In this document: positions 44,413 through 52,806 of the stretch, piece after piece | Layout: every line of letters starts with the position of its first letter | How positions within the stretch are numbered: the stretch's first letter is position 1 | Assembly: GCA_017643925.1 (NCBI GenBank) | Contig: JAEPML010000021.1 | Location: forward strand, 1 to 64,000 | Length of the DNA stretch: 64,000 bases | Direction: 5' to 3' | Source of the DNA: Roseibium sp. | GTDB taxonomy: Bacteria > Pseudomonadota > Alphaproteobacteria > Rhizobiales > Stappiaceae | Translations under genes and position numbers: made by a program | Notes under the pieces: model-generated | Seen by the model: only the letters and a program-made list of their open reading frames with translations | Told to the model about the DNA's origin: nothing | Databases searched by the model: none

Positions 44413-45324
44413 ATGGACTTTCAGAGCCTGAGACTGTTCGTGCTGGCTGCCGATCGGCTCAACATCAGCGCCGCCGGCCGCGAGCTCGGCATGGCGCCCG
44501 CGGTCGCCAGCAGCCGCCTTGCCAAACTGGAGCAGAACTTGGGCGCCGACCTCCTCCATCGCTCTACCAGAAAGGTTTCGCTGTCGCTTGAGGGGGCCGA
44601 ATTCCTGCCCTATGCACGCGAGATCCTGGCCCAGGAAGACGCGGCCCGGGCAGCCCTGGGGATGGGAAAGCCAATCGCGACCGGTACCTTGCGCTTCGCC
44701 GCTTCAAGTACCTTTGCGCAGCTCTATATCGTTCCGATCCTGAATGAGTTTCTGGAAGACAATCCGGGCATTGACCTGGACCTGCGCCTGTCCGACACGC
44801 CCTTTGACCTGATCGAAGGCAGTTTCGACCTGGCTCTCCGGAATTCTGCCTTCGAGGACACGAGCATGAAAGGGCGCAAACTGGCGGACGATCGCCGGGT
44901 GCTCTGCGCATCGCCCGACTATCTCAAACGTAAGGGAGTGCCCCGACACCCGGATGAGCTGAACTCCCACCAACTGTTGGCTTTCAGAAACCCCTCCCCC
45001 CGACAGCTGGTGAATGCGGACGGCGATCGGGGCGTCTTTGATCCGCGCGGAGCGAACTGCCGTCTGGTCATGGATGACGGTCTTAGCCAGAAGCTGGCGA
45101 CCTTGTCCGGCGTCGGGATATCAACCAATTCACTGTGGAGCGTGCATCGGGAACTCGATGAGGGAAAGCTGGTCAGGGTCCTTCCGGATTTCGAGGTCGA
45201 AGACCCTTCCGTCTTGTGGCTGGTCTATCCGAAGTCGAATGTGCTGACCGCAAAGGTTCGCGTCTTCATCGATTTCCTTCTGAAAAAGATCGGCAGGCAC
45301 CCGGAATGGGAGCGTTCGGCCTGA
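44413..45324 (+). CDS. LysR-family regulator
   Basis: A 303-residue LysR-type regulator. The N-terminal helix-turn-helix reads LRLFVLAADRLNISAAGRELGM...AVASSRLAKLEQNLGADLLHRSTRKVSLS. The C-terminal effector domain begins near residue 90. Start at ATG 44413 is preferred over TTG 44401. Divergent orientation and the shared 155-bp region suggest it controls the DUF1330/CmcJ/LLM/SDR operon. Confidence 0.93.
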   Translation: MDFQSLRLFVLAADRLNISAAGRELGMAPAVASSRLAKLEQNLGADLLHRSTRKVSLSLEGAEFLPYAREILAQEDAARAALGMGKPIATGTLRFAASSTFAQLYIVPILNEFLEDNPGIDLDLRLSDTPFDLIEGSFDLALRNSAFEDTSMKGRKLADDRRVLCASPDYLKRKGVPRHPDELNSHQLLAFRNPSPRQLVNADGDRGVFDPRGANCRLVMDDGLSQKLATLSGVGISTNSLWSVHRELDEGKLVRVLPDFEVEDPSVLWLVYPKSNVLTAKVRVFIDFLLKKIGRHPEWERSA

Positions 45325-45331
45325 AACGCGA

Positions 45332-46924
45332 TCAGCCGGTTTTGTCGAAGGCGATCTCGAATGTCGCGCCCCCGTCCGCTTCGGGAACCAGACGAAGGCG
45401 TCCGTGATGCGCCTTCAGGATGGCCTGAACAATACCGAGCCCCATGCCGGTCCCCCCGGCTTCCCGGCGCGTCGTGAAGAACAGATCGAAAATCTGCTGG
45501 GCGTTGCCCTCAGAGATGCCAGTGCCATTGTCATTGACAAGGATCTTCAGGCTGCTCGCAGTCTCCTCCGGCGACAGAACAAGCTTGTCGCTGCCGTGTT
45601 TCAGGGAATTGTCCGCCAGGTTTTCGAATACGATCAACGCATTCTCGTGCGACATCGGAAGCGCGCAGTTAACGGGGCAAGCAATCGTCAGCCCTTCGAA
45701 ACGCGCTTCCATTTGCCGAACCACATCCGCCAGGTTGCAGGTCCCGCCCATCTCGAGACTGTCGGCACGCGCCAGAGCGCGCAGGCGCGTCAGCAAGCGT
45801 GATGCCCGGTCTGTATCTTTCAGGATGTTGTTGAGAAACTTGTCCCGCTCGGCATCCGTCAGCTCGCTGCCACCATCACGCAGCAATTCGGCAGCCCCCT
45901 GGATCGCCGTCAGGGGCGACTTCAATTCATGGGAAACGTGGTTGGCAAACGTGTTGATGTAGTCGTTGCGTTCGAACAACTTGCGTGACATTTCCAGCAT
46001 GCTCTCGGAGAGCGCGTGTATCTCCCGGTTGCCGTGGGTGGCGAGCGGTTTCATGGCGTCCCGATCACCGGTTCCGATTTTGAGGGAACGTATCGTGAGT
46101 GCCTTGATCGGTCCTGAAATGGCGCGAACGAAGATGTATCCCACAACGAATGTCGCAGCCAGAATGAATGCCAGAACCCAAAAGACGGTCACGCGTTTGA
46201 GATACAGCTCCTTCAGGATGTTGCTCGGCGTCCGCGAGGCATAGACGACCCCAAAGACCTTCCCGTCCATTTCAATCGGCACGGCCGAAAAGACCCGGAC
46301 CTTCGTGCCACGGCTGATCGAGTAAATGGGCTGGGGGTTGTCAACGACACGTTCCCGCAAGGCGCTTGCATAGTGACCTTCCAGGGCACGGGCCACTTCA
46401 GCCACATGCGCAAGGGAAAGGCCCACTTCATCGCGGCCGGCGAAGACGACACCGTTATGATCAAGCAGCCGAAAGCCCGCCAGGGTTCTTTTCTGGGTTT
46501 CACCCAACACGGGGTCGAGAATGTCTCGAAGTGCAGCCAAACTCCGATGTGGCTTCAGATCGGTCGGCAACCCGTCCGGACGCGCGGGCAGGATGGCGGT
46601 TCTGTTGAGGTCCAGCATTGGCAGCAACGGCGACCATTGGCCAAATGACTGGTTGTATTCATCGGGCGGCGGAAGGTGCAGCGCCGCCCGGCCCTCCGGC
46701 CGCACATCTTCGGGCAGTCGAGACAGATACTGAGCGGCCCCTGCTCCGATCGCGGCAGACTGCGCAATAAGTTCGGCCTCGGTAGCCTGCACAAGCTGGT
46801 TCTCGTAAACGCGAAAAAAGGCAATTCCGGCGAGCGGGACGAGCAACATGATGCCTAGCACCAACGCGACTACAAAACTGAGTGGTGGTCTCCAACGGTC
46901 TCGGAAGGATTTGGAAAGCAGCAT
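45332..46924 (-). CDS. Sensor histidine kinase
   Basis: A 530-residue membrane histidine kinase. TM1 at about residues 16-38 and TM2 at about 247-270 enclose a roughly 200-residue periplasmic sensor region. It continues with HAMP, the HisKA box NHVSHELKSPLTAIQGAAELL (phosphoacceptor His) and the ATP-binding ENLADNSLKHG, NDNGTGIS and TGMGLGIVQ. ATG 46924 overlaps the regulator stop as TGATG; a GTG at 46957 is less likely. It is the partner of the response regulator just upstream. The layout resembles CreC. The stimulus is unknown. Confidence 0.92.
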   Translation of the reverse strand: MLLSKSFRDRWRPPLSFVVALVLGIMLLVPLAGIAFFRVYENQLVQATEAELIAQSAAIGAGAAQYLSRLPEDVRPEGRAALHLPPPDEYNQSFGQWSPLLPMLDLNRTAILPARPDGLPTDLKPHRSLAALRDILDPVLGETQKRTLAGFRLLDHNGVVFAGRDEVGLSLAHVAEVARALEGHYASALRERVVDNPQPIYSISRGTKVRVFSAVPIEMDGKVFGVVYASRTPSNILKELYLKRVTVFWVLAFILAATFVVGYIFVRAISGPIKALTIRSLKIGTGDRDAMKPLATHGNREIHALSESMLEMSRKLFERNDYINTFANHVSHELKSPLTAIQGAAELLRDGGSELTDAERDKFLNNILKDTDRASRLLTRLRALARADSLEMGGTCNLADVVRQMEARFEGLTIACPVNCALPMSHENALIVFENLADNSLKHGSDKLVLSPEETASSLKILVNDNGTGISEGNAQQIFDLFFTTRREAGGTGMGLGIVQAILKAHHGRLRLVPEADGGATFEIAFDKTG

Positions 46925-47652
46925 CAATCGCTCTGTTCGGTCACTGCGCTCTGACACGGTCCAAGACGGAAACCCACGCCGTGAACCGTTTCGACCGCGT
47001 CATCACAACCGGCAGATGACAGCTTAGCCCGGATATTCCGGATGTGGCTGTCAATGGTCCGGTCCGATACGTGAATATTGTCCTTGTAGGCACCGTCAAG
47101 GATCCGTTCCCGGGTAAAGACAATCTTCGGGCGACCGAGCAACGTTGCCAGAATTTCAAACTCGATTGCAGTCAGATCGACTTGCGTGTCCGACACCTGA
47201 ACCAGGCGCGACCCCTTGTCCAGTGAAAGACATCCCTGCTTGAGCGGGCTTGCGAACTCGGCATCCGGATCCGGCCGTTGTGCACCGTAGCGCTTCAGGA
47301 TTGCCCCGACACGCGCAACCAGTTCGCGCGGGCTGAACGGCTTCGTGACATAGTCGTCAGCGCCGAGTTCCAGGCCCACGATCCTGTCGATTTCCTCATC
47401 GCGCGCCGACAGGAACAGGATGGGCACCTCGGAAGTCTTGCGCAAGTGACGGCAGACATCGAGGCCATCGAGTTCCGGCAGACCGATATCCAGAACGATC
47501 AGGGCTGGATCGAACAGGCTTGCCTTGTCCAGCGCTTCCTTGCCGTTTGTGGCAACTTCATAGGAATAGGAAGCCTTTTGAAGCGCAAAGCAGATGACGT
47601 CCCGGATATGCGGGTCATCATCAACAACGAGAATGGTTCTGGTTTGCAACAC
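46924..47652 (-). CDS. OmpR-family response regulator
   Basis: A 242-residue response regulator. The receiver domain (TILVVDDDPHIRDVI, LIVLDIGLPELDG with the phosphoacceptor Asp, ADDYVTKPFSPREL) is joined to an OmpR-type winged helix (LTAIEFEILATLLGRP, VSDRTIDSHIRNIRAKL). The start is uncertain: GTG 47652 gives a normal N-terminus, while GTG 47715 would add 21 residues without similarity. It is coupled by TGATG to the sensor kinase gene. Confidence 0.93.
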   Translation of the reverse strand: MLQTRTILVVDDDPHIRDVICFALQKASYSYEVATNGKEALDKASLFDPALIVLDIGLPELDGLDVCRHLRKTSEVPILFLSARDEEIDRIVGLELGADDYVTKPFSPRELVARVGAILKRYGAQRPDPDAEFASPLKQGCLSLDKGSRLVQVSDTQVDLTAIEFEILATLLGRPKIVFTRERILDGAYKDNIHVSDRTIDSHIRNIRAKLSSAGCDDAVETVHGVGFRLGPCQSAVTEQSD

Positions 47653-47721
47653 TTTTGCTTTCAATCGAACGGATGAAAGGATCAGACGAAATTGTGCCGG
47701 GTGCAATACCGGCACCTGAAT

Positions 47722-47955
47722 TCAGGTCTCAAGCCACCATCCGTCTTTTCGGAGACTGCGCGGTAGCGATGGGTCGAGCTCAAGTCTTGCCTCGGTGTTC
47801 CGTGGTCGAACATAGCCTCTTGTTTGTCCCGGTTTTACGTCTGGAATATGACGCATACCGGTTCGAGCAAGCCATCTGAAAGGGGCCGTGATCAGATATG
47901 CGGTCGCCAATACGCAAACCGGTCCGATCGGAAAGAGGTTTCGGGTCTGGGTCAT
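47722..47955 (-). CDS. Possible small membrane protein (77 aa)
   Basis: A 77-residue frame from ATG 47955 contains one clear hydrophobic segment (IGPVCVLATAYLITAPF, residues about 9-25) and a charged tail ending near DGWWLET. It precedes the response regulator on the same strand. Ribosome-binding site is poor and I recognise no family, so it is listed as possible only. Confidence 0.35.
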   Translation of the reverse strand: MTQTRNLFPIGPVCVLATAYLITAPFRWLARTGMRHIPDVKPGQTRGYVRPRNTEARLELDPSLPRSLRKDGWWLET

Positions 47956-48162
47956 GCGTTCAGTCTGCCCCCGGGAATTGCAGGTCAAAGTCACGGAGTG
48001 TGCAGATTTTGTGCAAACGTCGGAATTTCCAAAAATCGACTGCAAGCCTGAACCCGTCTGCACCGTGATGCCGGTCACGGCATGCATGGCCACGACAGGC
48101 TAGGAAATTGGCACTCTCACGTGTTCAACGCGATAACAGGACAGCCTCGGAAAGGTCGCGCC

Positions 48163-49098
48163 ATGCCTTTGACCAACCCGCTTTTTCAAAACAACGTCCG
48201 GATTCGGGCCGCGTCGGAAAACGCTCCTCCCATGCGCCGCGGCGAAAGGGACGCGGACGCAGTGCGCATTTTGCAAAACGCTTTGATCGGGGTCGGCGCC
48301 GCCACGATGCGTAGATCCATTAGACCGGATGGAACGCTGGACGGAGATTATGGCGGGGAAACGGTTTCAGCGGTGGCCCGTTTTCAGGCTATGGCCGGCC
48401 AGGCCGAAGATGGCGGCACCGGAGACGGTATCGCGGGGCGGCTGACCTGGCTCGCACTCGACGAGCGCGCACCACATGAACCTGTCCCCGTCAGTGTCAC
48501 CCCCACACCCGTTGTAACACCGCGCGCAGAGACTGCCGAAACCCTGGGGCCCGGTGCGATCCAAATACCGACCGCAACGGCTCTCCTGCGAGAATACAGA
48601 AGATTTCGCGACGTGCAGGGGCTGCCCTGCGGCCAGGACATTACCAATCAATGCGCCGTGCGCATGAGCGTTGCCCTGATGCGCGCCGACATCGGTTTCT
48701 ATTTCGACCGAACCCGTATCCGTTACACGCATAGCGCCTCCAACCGGCGCTGCGGAACAGGTGCCGCACACAATGCCAGCGCGTCGCGACTGATTGAGTA
48801 TCTCAGGGGCATCTGGACCTTCGAACGGTTCCGCAAGACCGGTGGCAACGCCATGACGGCCGAACAGATTGAGCGCACAATCTCCGGTCGTCCCGGTATC
48901 ATCTATTTCGAGGATTGCTTCCGGCGAAACGACGGTTCGGCGGGTGATCATATCGACTTCTGGGATGGCTCAAGAGTGATGAATGATCGTCTCAACTATA
49001 ACGGCCCTGGCGAACGGGACGCCGGAGACGGCCCGTCCTCCAGCCGCTGGTTCCGGAACATTCCTCGGCAGCTCTGGTTCCTTGCAATCCCGGAGTGA
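48163..49098 (+). CDS. Peptidoglycan-binding protein with Tae4-like amidase domain
   Basis: A 311-residue protein. Residues about 25-100 form a peptidoglycan-binding-1-type domain (DAVRILQNALIGVG...DYGGETVSAVARFQ). From about 135 to 300 there is a domain resembling the type VI amidase effector Tae4. It has the putative nucleophile Cys164 in TNQCAVRMSVALM, then PGIIYFEDCF and the histidine region GDHIDFWDG (His263), the usual NlpC/P60-like dyad. It should cut stem peptides in murein. No signal peptide and no type VI secretion genes are present, and no immunity gene is recognised beside it. A phage-type or self-acting hydrolase is possible. ATG 48163 has AAAGG upstream. Confidence 0.8.
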   Translation: MPLTNPLFQNNVRIRAASENAPPMRRGERDADAVRILQNALIGVGAATMRRSIRPDGTLDGDYGGETVSAVARFQAMAGQAEDGGTGDGIAGRLTWLALDERAPHEPVPVSVTPTPVVTPRAETAETLGPGAIQIPTATALLREYRRFRDVQGLPCGQDITNQCAVRMSVALMRADIGFYFDRTRIRYTHSASNRRCGTGAAHNASASRLIEYLRGIWTFERFRKTGGNAMTAEQIERTISGRPGIIYFEDCFRRNDGSAGDHIDFWDGSRVMNDRLNYNGPGERDAGDGPSSSRWFRNIPRQLWFLAIPE

Positions 49099-49101
49099 GC
49101 G

Positions 49102-49971
49102 CTATTCTGCAGCCTCGTCGGCAGGCGACTGCGACAAGGCCTTCGTGAGCAAAACGGTGAGCCGCCGCTTGAGCTGCGCGATTTCGACTTGCGCACTTTC
49201 ATCCGAATGAGACACCAGGAAAAGCGGTTTTTCCGTCTGCGGATTGAGCCCTTCGGCGACAACAAGGGCTTCATCCGCATCACCGATGGCATTGGGCAGC
49301 ACTGCGCGGCCGGCACCGTTTTGCACCAGCGCGACGAGGCCTTCAAACGTGGAAGCCCAGATGGTGACCCAGACGCCCTCACCGAGCCGTTCCAGATGCT
49401 TATCGACCGCGGCTTCCGCATCCGGCCTGAAACCGATCCAGTTGCAGTCCTTCGTCTGGTTGAAGTCCTTGCGAACATATGCCCGCTCTCTGAGCGAACC
49501 GAGATGACTGACCTTGAGGTTGCCGGCTTCCGGACGCATGGGCGTTATCAGCAGGCTGGACTTGTCATGCTCCAGATGCCGGGAAGGAACGTGGCCCTCG
49601 AACGCAATTCGAAAATTGTCTTCCGGTGACCAGAGCTCCCGGATGTGTCTTGCCAGCAGGTACTGGATTTCGGGAACGGCAGCGATCGTGACGAGGGGCA
49701 GATCCAAGACCCGATCCCGCCAGATGGACAGTTCACTGGCGGTAATGGCCATGGCCCGCGTGCGTTCGTGGAGCTGCCGGCCAAAGGATGTCAGGACATA
49801 CCCGGTCTGGGTTTTCTCAAACAGCGCCGAGCCGAGCTTGCGCTCGAGTCGCAGGATTTTCCGACCAATGGTCGCAGCAGATATGCCGGAGCGCCTGGAC
49901 GCCCCGGACAGGCTGCCGAGATCGGCGACCAGGCGGAAGGCGCGGATATCGTCCCAATTCACATCGTTCAT
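49102..49971 (-). CDS. LysR-family regulator
   Basis: A 289-residue LysR-type regulator. DNA-binding region: WDDIRAFRLVADLGSLSGASRRSGISAATIGRKILRLERKLG. The effector domain follows from about residue 90. It is transcribed divergently from the VOC/MFS pair at 50070-51700, about 100 bp away, and probably regulates it. Its 3' end converges on the amidase gene with 3 bp between. Confidence 0.92.
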   Translation of the reverse strand: MNDVNWDDIRAFRLVADLGSLSGASRRSGISAATIGRKILRLERKLGSALFEKTQTGYVLTSFGRQLHERTRAMAITASELSIWRDRVLDLPLVTIAAVPEIQYLLARHIRELWSPEDNFRIAFEGHVPSRHLEHDKSSLLITPMRPEAGNLKVSHLGSLRERAYVRKDFNQTKDCNWIGFRPDAEAAVDKHLERLGEGVWVTIWASTFEGLVALVQNGAGRAVLPNAIGDADEALVVAEGLNPQTEKPLFLVSHSDESAQVEIAQLKRRLTVLLTKALSQSPADEAAE

Positions 49972-50069
49972 TTTTGAAAAACTAGTTCAATAAGAATGAT
50001 TGATCAACAACCGTCGACACAATAGCTCTCGAGACAGATCCTGACCCATCTCTTGCGGAGAAATCTGAA

Positions 50070-50531
50070 ATGTCCCTGCATCACATTGCGCTTTGGTCGC
50101 GCGATATCGAGGCCCTGAAAGACTTTTACGTAGACCTCTTCAAGGCGGTACCCGGCGAACGCTATGAAGACGAACGCGGCTTCTGCTCCTATTTCCTTTC
50201 CTTTGATCACGGCTGTCAGCTCGAGATCATGCAGATCCCGGGCGTCCTTGATCGGGCAACACCGGATCATGACGAAATCCACCATGTCGGACTTCATCAC
50301 TTTGCATTCACCGCGCAAACGGATAACGCTGTCCGCGTGCTCACACAAAGGGCGCGTGATCGAAACTGCAGGATCATCAAGGAACCACATGCGACAGGCG
50401 ACGGATATTTCGAAGCGATGCTGACCGACCCGGACGGAAATCTTGTTGAAGTGGCGCGTGCACCTGAGGCAATGACACCACCTCCATCGCGAGAGCACCC
50501 TGCGTCTCCGCACGCTGAAGCCACACGATGA
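50070..50531 (+). CDS. VOC-family (glyoxalase/dioxygenase-like) protein
   Basis: A 153-residue VOC-superfamily protein with paired beta-alpha-beta-beta-beta modules. MSLHHIALWSRDIEALKDFYVDLF carries the first metal ligand (His), and QLEIMQIPG, HVGLHHFAF and FEAMLTDPDGNLVEV hold the others. Family members are glyoxalases, dioxygenases or antibiotic-binding proteins. It overlaps the downstream MFS gene by ATGA, so a resistance or degradation role linked to transport is plausible. Substrate unknown. Confidence 0.9.
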   Translation: MSLHHIALWSRDIEALKDFYVDLFKAVPGERYEDERGFCSYFLSFDHGCQLEIMQIPGVLDRATPDHDEIHHVGLHHFAFTAQTDNAVRVLTQRARDRNCRIIKEPHATGDGYFEAMLTDPDGNLVEVARAPEAMTPPPSREHPASPHAEATR

Positions 50532-51700
50532 CTGCGCCGATCTCTCTTCGTCCGCGCTCGATCTGGCTGGCCGTGGCTTCCATGTTCGTGCTCAACGGGG
50601 CGCTGTTGGGAATGTGGGCATCTCGCATTCCCGCAATTGCGGAAACACACCAGCTTGGTCACGCCTCGCTGGGTGTCCTGCTTCTGCTGCTGGCTGCAGG
50701 TGCCATTGTCGCATTCCCTGTTGCCGGCAGACTGTCAGACAGCATGGGAGCTGCAAAGGTCACCCGGGTTATCGCCGTTTTCTATGTTGGCGCGCTCTGG
50801 CTGATCGCGCTTGCCCCCGGCACAATCACGCTTGCCGTCGCGCTCCTCGTTTTTGGAGCCACGCATGGCGCAATGGATGTGGCCATGAACACCTGGGCCG
50901 GGGAAGCAGAACGCCGCATGGGACGACCTGTGATGTCGTCCTTCCATGCCATGTTCAGCCTCGGTGCCGGCCTTGGCGCGGCAACGGGCTATCTTGCAGC
51001 AAGTCAGGGCCTCGAGGTTACTCACCATTTCGCCTTCGCGGCGCTTCTCGTTGCCGTGATAACGCTTCCCTTTGCTTCAGTGAAATGGACCTCTGAAGCC
51101 CGCATCGCCTCAAAGGGCGGACCAGCATTCCTCCTGCCAAGGGGGCAACTGCTGCTCGTCGGCATCGTCGCCTTCTGTGCATCCATTGGCGAAGGCGCAA
51201 TCGCCGACTGGAGCGCCGTGCTCCTCGTCGTGTCGGCCAATGCCGACGAAGCCCGGGCCGCTCTCGGATATTCGGTGTTTTCGGTCGCTATGGTCGTCAC
51301 CCGTCTTCTGGGAGACCGGATCACGCAGAGCTTCGGGCCGGTGGTTCTTGCGCGCCTTGCTGGCGGCACCGCAGCGGTCGGCGTACTGACCGCTGTGTCC
51401 TTCGGAAGTTACGAGACGACATTGCTCGGCTTTGCGCTAATGGGTGTGGGTTATGCTGTCATCATGCCGCTGGCATTTTCAAGGGCCGCCAACGACCCTG
51501 ATATGCCGCCGGGCGCTGCCATTGCCAGCGTGTCGACCCTCGGCTACGGAGGCCTCCTGCTCGGACCGCCCCTGATCGGATTCGTTGCCGAGGTAACATC
51601 CCTGCCGTTCGCCTTCTCACTCCTGGCCGGGCTGGCAATGCTGATCGTGCTGCTTGGATTTGCCCTTGCCAGACCGGCACAACCAGCCCCGGCGCAGTAG
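50528..51700 (+). CDS. MFS transporter
   Basis: A 390-residue 12-segment MFS protein of the YbjJ-like subgroup: LNGALLGMWASRIPAIAETHQLGHASLGVLLLLLAAG in the first helices, FGATHGAMDVAMNTWAGEAERRMGRPVMSSFHAMFSLGAGLG in the centre of the first half. Substrate unknown; export is likely. It is co-transcribed with the VOC gene, and a hairpin follows its stop. Confidence 0.9.
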   Translation: MTAPISLRPRSIWLAVASMFVLNGALLGMWASRIPAIAETHQLGHASLGVLLLLLAAGAIVAFPVAGRLSDSMGAAKVTRVIAVFYVGALWLIALAPGTITLAVALLVFGATHGAMDVAMNTWAGEAERRMGRPVMSSFHAMFSLGAGLGAATGYLAASQGLEVTHHFAFAALLVAVITLPFASVKWTSEARIASKGGPAFLLPRGQLLLVGIVAFCASIGEGAIADWSAVLLVVSANADEARAALGYSVFSVAMVVTRLLGDRITQSFGPVVLARLAGGTAAVGVLTAVSFGSYETTLLGFALMGVGYAVIMPLAFSRAANDPDMPPGAAIASVSTLGYGGLLLGPPLIGFVAEVTSLPFAFSLLAGLAMLIVLLGFALARPAQPAPAQ

Positions 51701-51717
51701 CGCATCTCGAGATCTTC

Positions 51718-51741
51718 GGTTGCCGGTCGAAACCGGCAACC
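51718..51741. terminator. Hairpin between convergent genes
   Basis: GGTTGCCGG (51718-51726) pairs perfectly with CCGGCAACC (51733-51741) around TCGAAA, between the convergent MFS and DUF6428 genes. No U-run follows on either strand, so it may act as a bidirectional 3'-end hairpin. Confidence 0.65.
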
Positions 51742-51762
51742 AAATGAACTGACCATATCTGC

Positions 51763-52239
51763 CTATTGGCAACATTGGGATCCGGTGACACCGGTTCCAC
51801 AACATGCAGCACCTTCGTTTCTGGCGGCATAATCAAGCGCAGGCTTGCAATGCGCCCTGCTCTCGCTCAGGGACACGGATACCTCACCATTCTCAAAATC
51901 GGGCTCTCCGAGCGCGTAAATACGCATCCCGCTGTTTTCATGGGCGAATTCCACATGAAGCGGGCTGTTTGCAAGGCCTTTCACCTTGCCGATGCTCTGG
52001 GAGACGATGCCGGCGAACTTGCCAACCGGCATATGCCCCCCGCCCTCACCATCGAGAAGCTGCAAGGCAGCCTCCGTCCATTCCGCGACCCTGGTCCCGC
52101 AATCGATACTCGTGACCCGGGCGTATTTCAGCTCGGTTACATGATACCCGTCACCGATCGGCCCCTCGTCGGTCTTGAAGACAAGGGGGGCATCAACTGG
52201 CATGCCCCGCAAACGGTTCAGGAGAATTTCAGGTGTCAT
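51763..52239 (-). CDS. DUF6428-like protein of an ars locus
   Basis: A 158-residue protein with the look of the DUF6428 family found beside arsR genes. Marks are APLVFKTDEGPIGDGYHVTELKYARVTSIDCG and WTEAALQLLDGEGG. The C-terminal tail is cysteine-rich (ACCGTGVTGSQCC). Its function is not established; metal handling is plausible from the cysteines and neighbour. It is transcribed divergently from an arsR gene, across two palindromic operators. Confidence 0.75.
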   Translation of the reverse strand: MTPEILLNRLRGMPVDAPLVFKTDEGPIGDGYHVTELKYARVTSIDCGTRVAEWTEAALQLLDGEGGGHMPVGKFAGIVSQSIGKVKGLANSPLHVEFAHENSGMRIYALGEPDFENGEVSVSLSESRAHCKPALDYAARNEGAACCGTGVTGSQCCQ

Positions 52240-52253
52240 CGTCAGGTCCTTTC

Positions 52254-52273
52254 ATTTCAAGAAGTCTTGAAAT
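52254..52273. promoter_or_regulatory. ArsR operator 1
   Basis: ATTTCAAG-aagt-CTTGAAAT is a perfect 8-bp inverted repeat between the divergent DUF6428 and arsR genes, 14 bp upstream of the DUF6428 start. It shares the ATTTCAA/TTGAAAT half-sites with operator 2. Confidence 0.8.
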
Positions 52274-52297
52274 ATATATATGCATAACAGAAATCAC

Positions 52298-52317
52298 ATT
52301 TCAATAAAGTTTGAAAT
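52298..52317. promoter_or_regulatory. ArsR operator 2 abutting the arsR start codon
   Basis: ATTTCAA-taaagt-TTGAAAT is a perfect 7-bp inverted repeat. Its last base is immediately followed by the arsR ATG, leaving no room for a ribosome-binding site. Confidence 0.8.
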
Positions 52318-52644
52318 ATGAATGAATCCGAGGCCCTCGCCGCCTTCTCCTCGATCTCCAGCGCGACCCGTTTGAGGATCCTGAAGGGTCTTGTTGCGGC
52401 GGGGCCTGAAGGAATGACTGCCGGCGAAATCGCGGAACGTGTCGACGCAACGCCGTCACGCGCGTCGTTTCATCTGTCCAACATGGCCGACGCGGGGCTT
52501 GTTGTCGCAACCCGCCAGTCCCGTCAGATCAGTTACCGTGTCGATTTCAACACAATGGGCGCGCTGGTCCGTTACCTTCTGGAGGACTGCTGCCAGAACA
52601 ATGAAATTGTGCGCGGTTGCTGCGTATCCGGTACGAGCTGCTGA
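52318..52644 (+). CDS. arsR: ArsR-family repressor, probably leaderless
   Basis: A 108-residue ArsR-type repressor: FSSISSATRLRILKGLVAAGPEGMTAGEIAERV, then the recognition helix TPSRASFHLSNMADAGLV. Cysteine pairs near the end (EDCCQNNEIVRGCCVSGTSC) are candidate metal ligands. The ATG is the first base after a palindromic operator, and an in-frame TGA lies just upstream, so there is no ribosome-binding site and the mRNA is probably leaderless. It is divergent from the DUF6428 gene. Confidence 0.92.
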   Translation: MNESEALAAFSSISSATRLRILKGLVAAGPEGMTAGEIAERVDATPSRASFHLSNMADAGLVVATRQSRQISYRVDFNTMGALVRYLLEDCCQNNEIVRGCCVSGTSC

Positions 52645-52806
52645 CCTGTCATGCTTGAAAGCCTTTCAATTGACCTGAAGAAAACAATCGGGGGCTTTCC
52701 TTTCGGGCACGGCCTGGTCTAGGGTCCCGCCGCCTTGCAGTTTCCACGCGGCCTGTGAGACCCAATTGACTAAGACGGCATTCGGCCAGACAGGGAAAAA
52801 TCTCCA

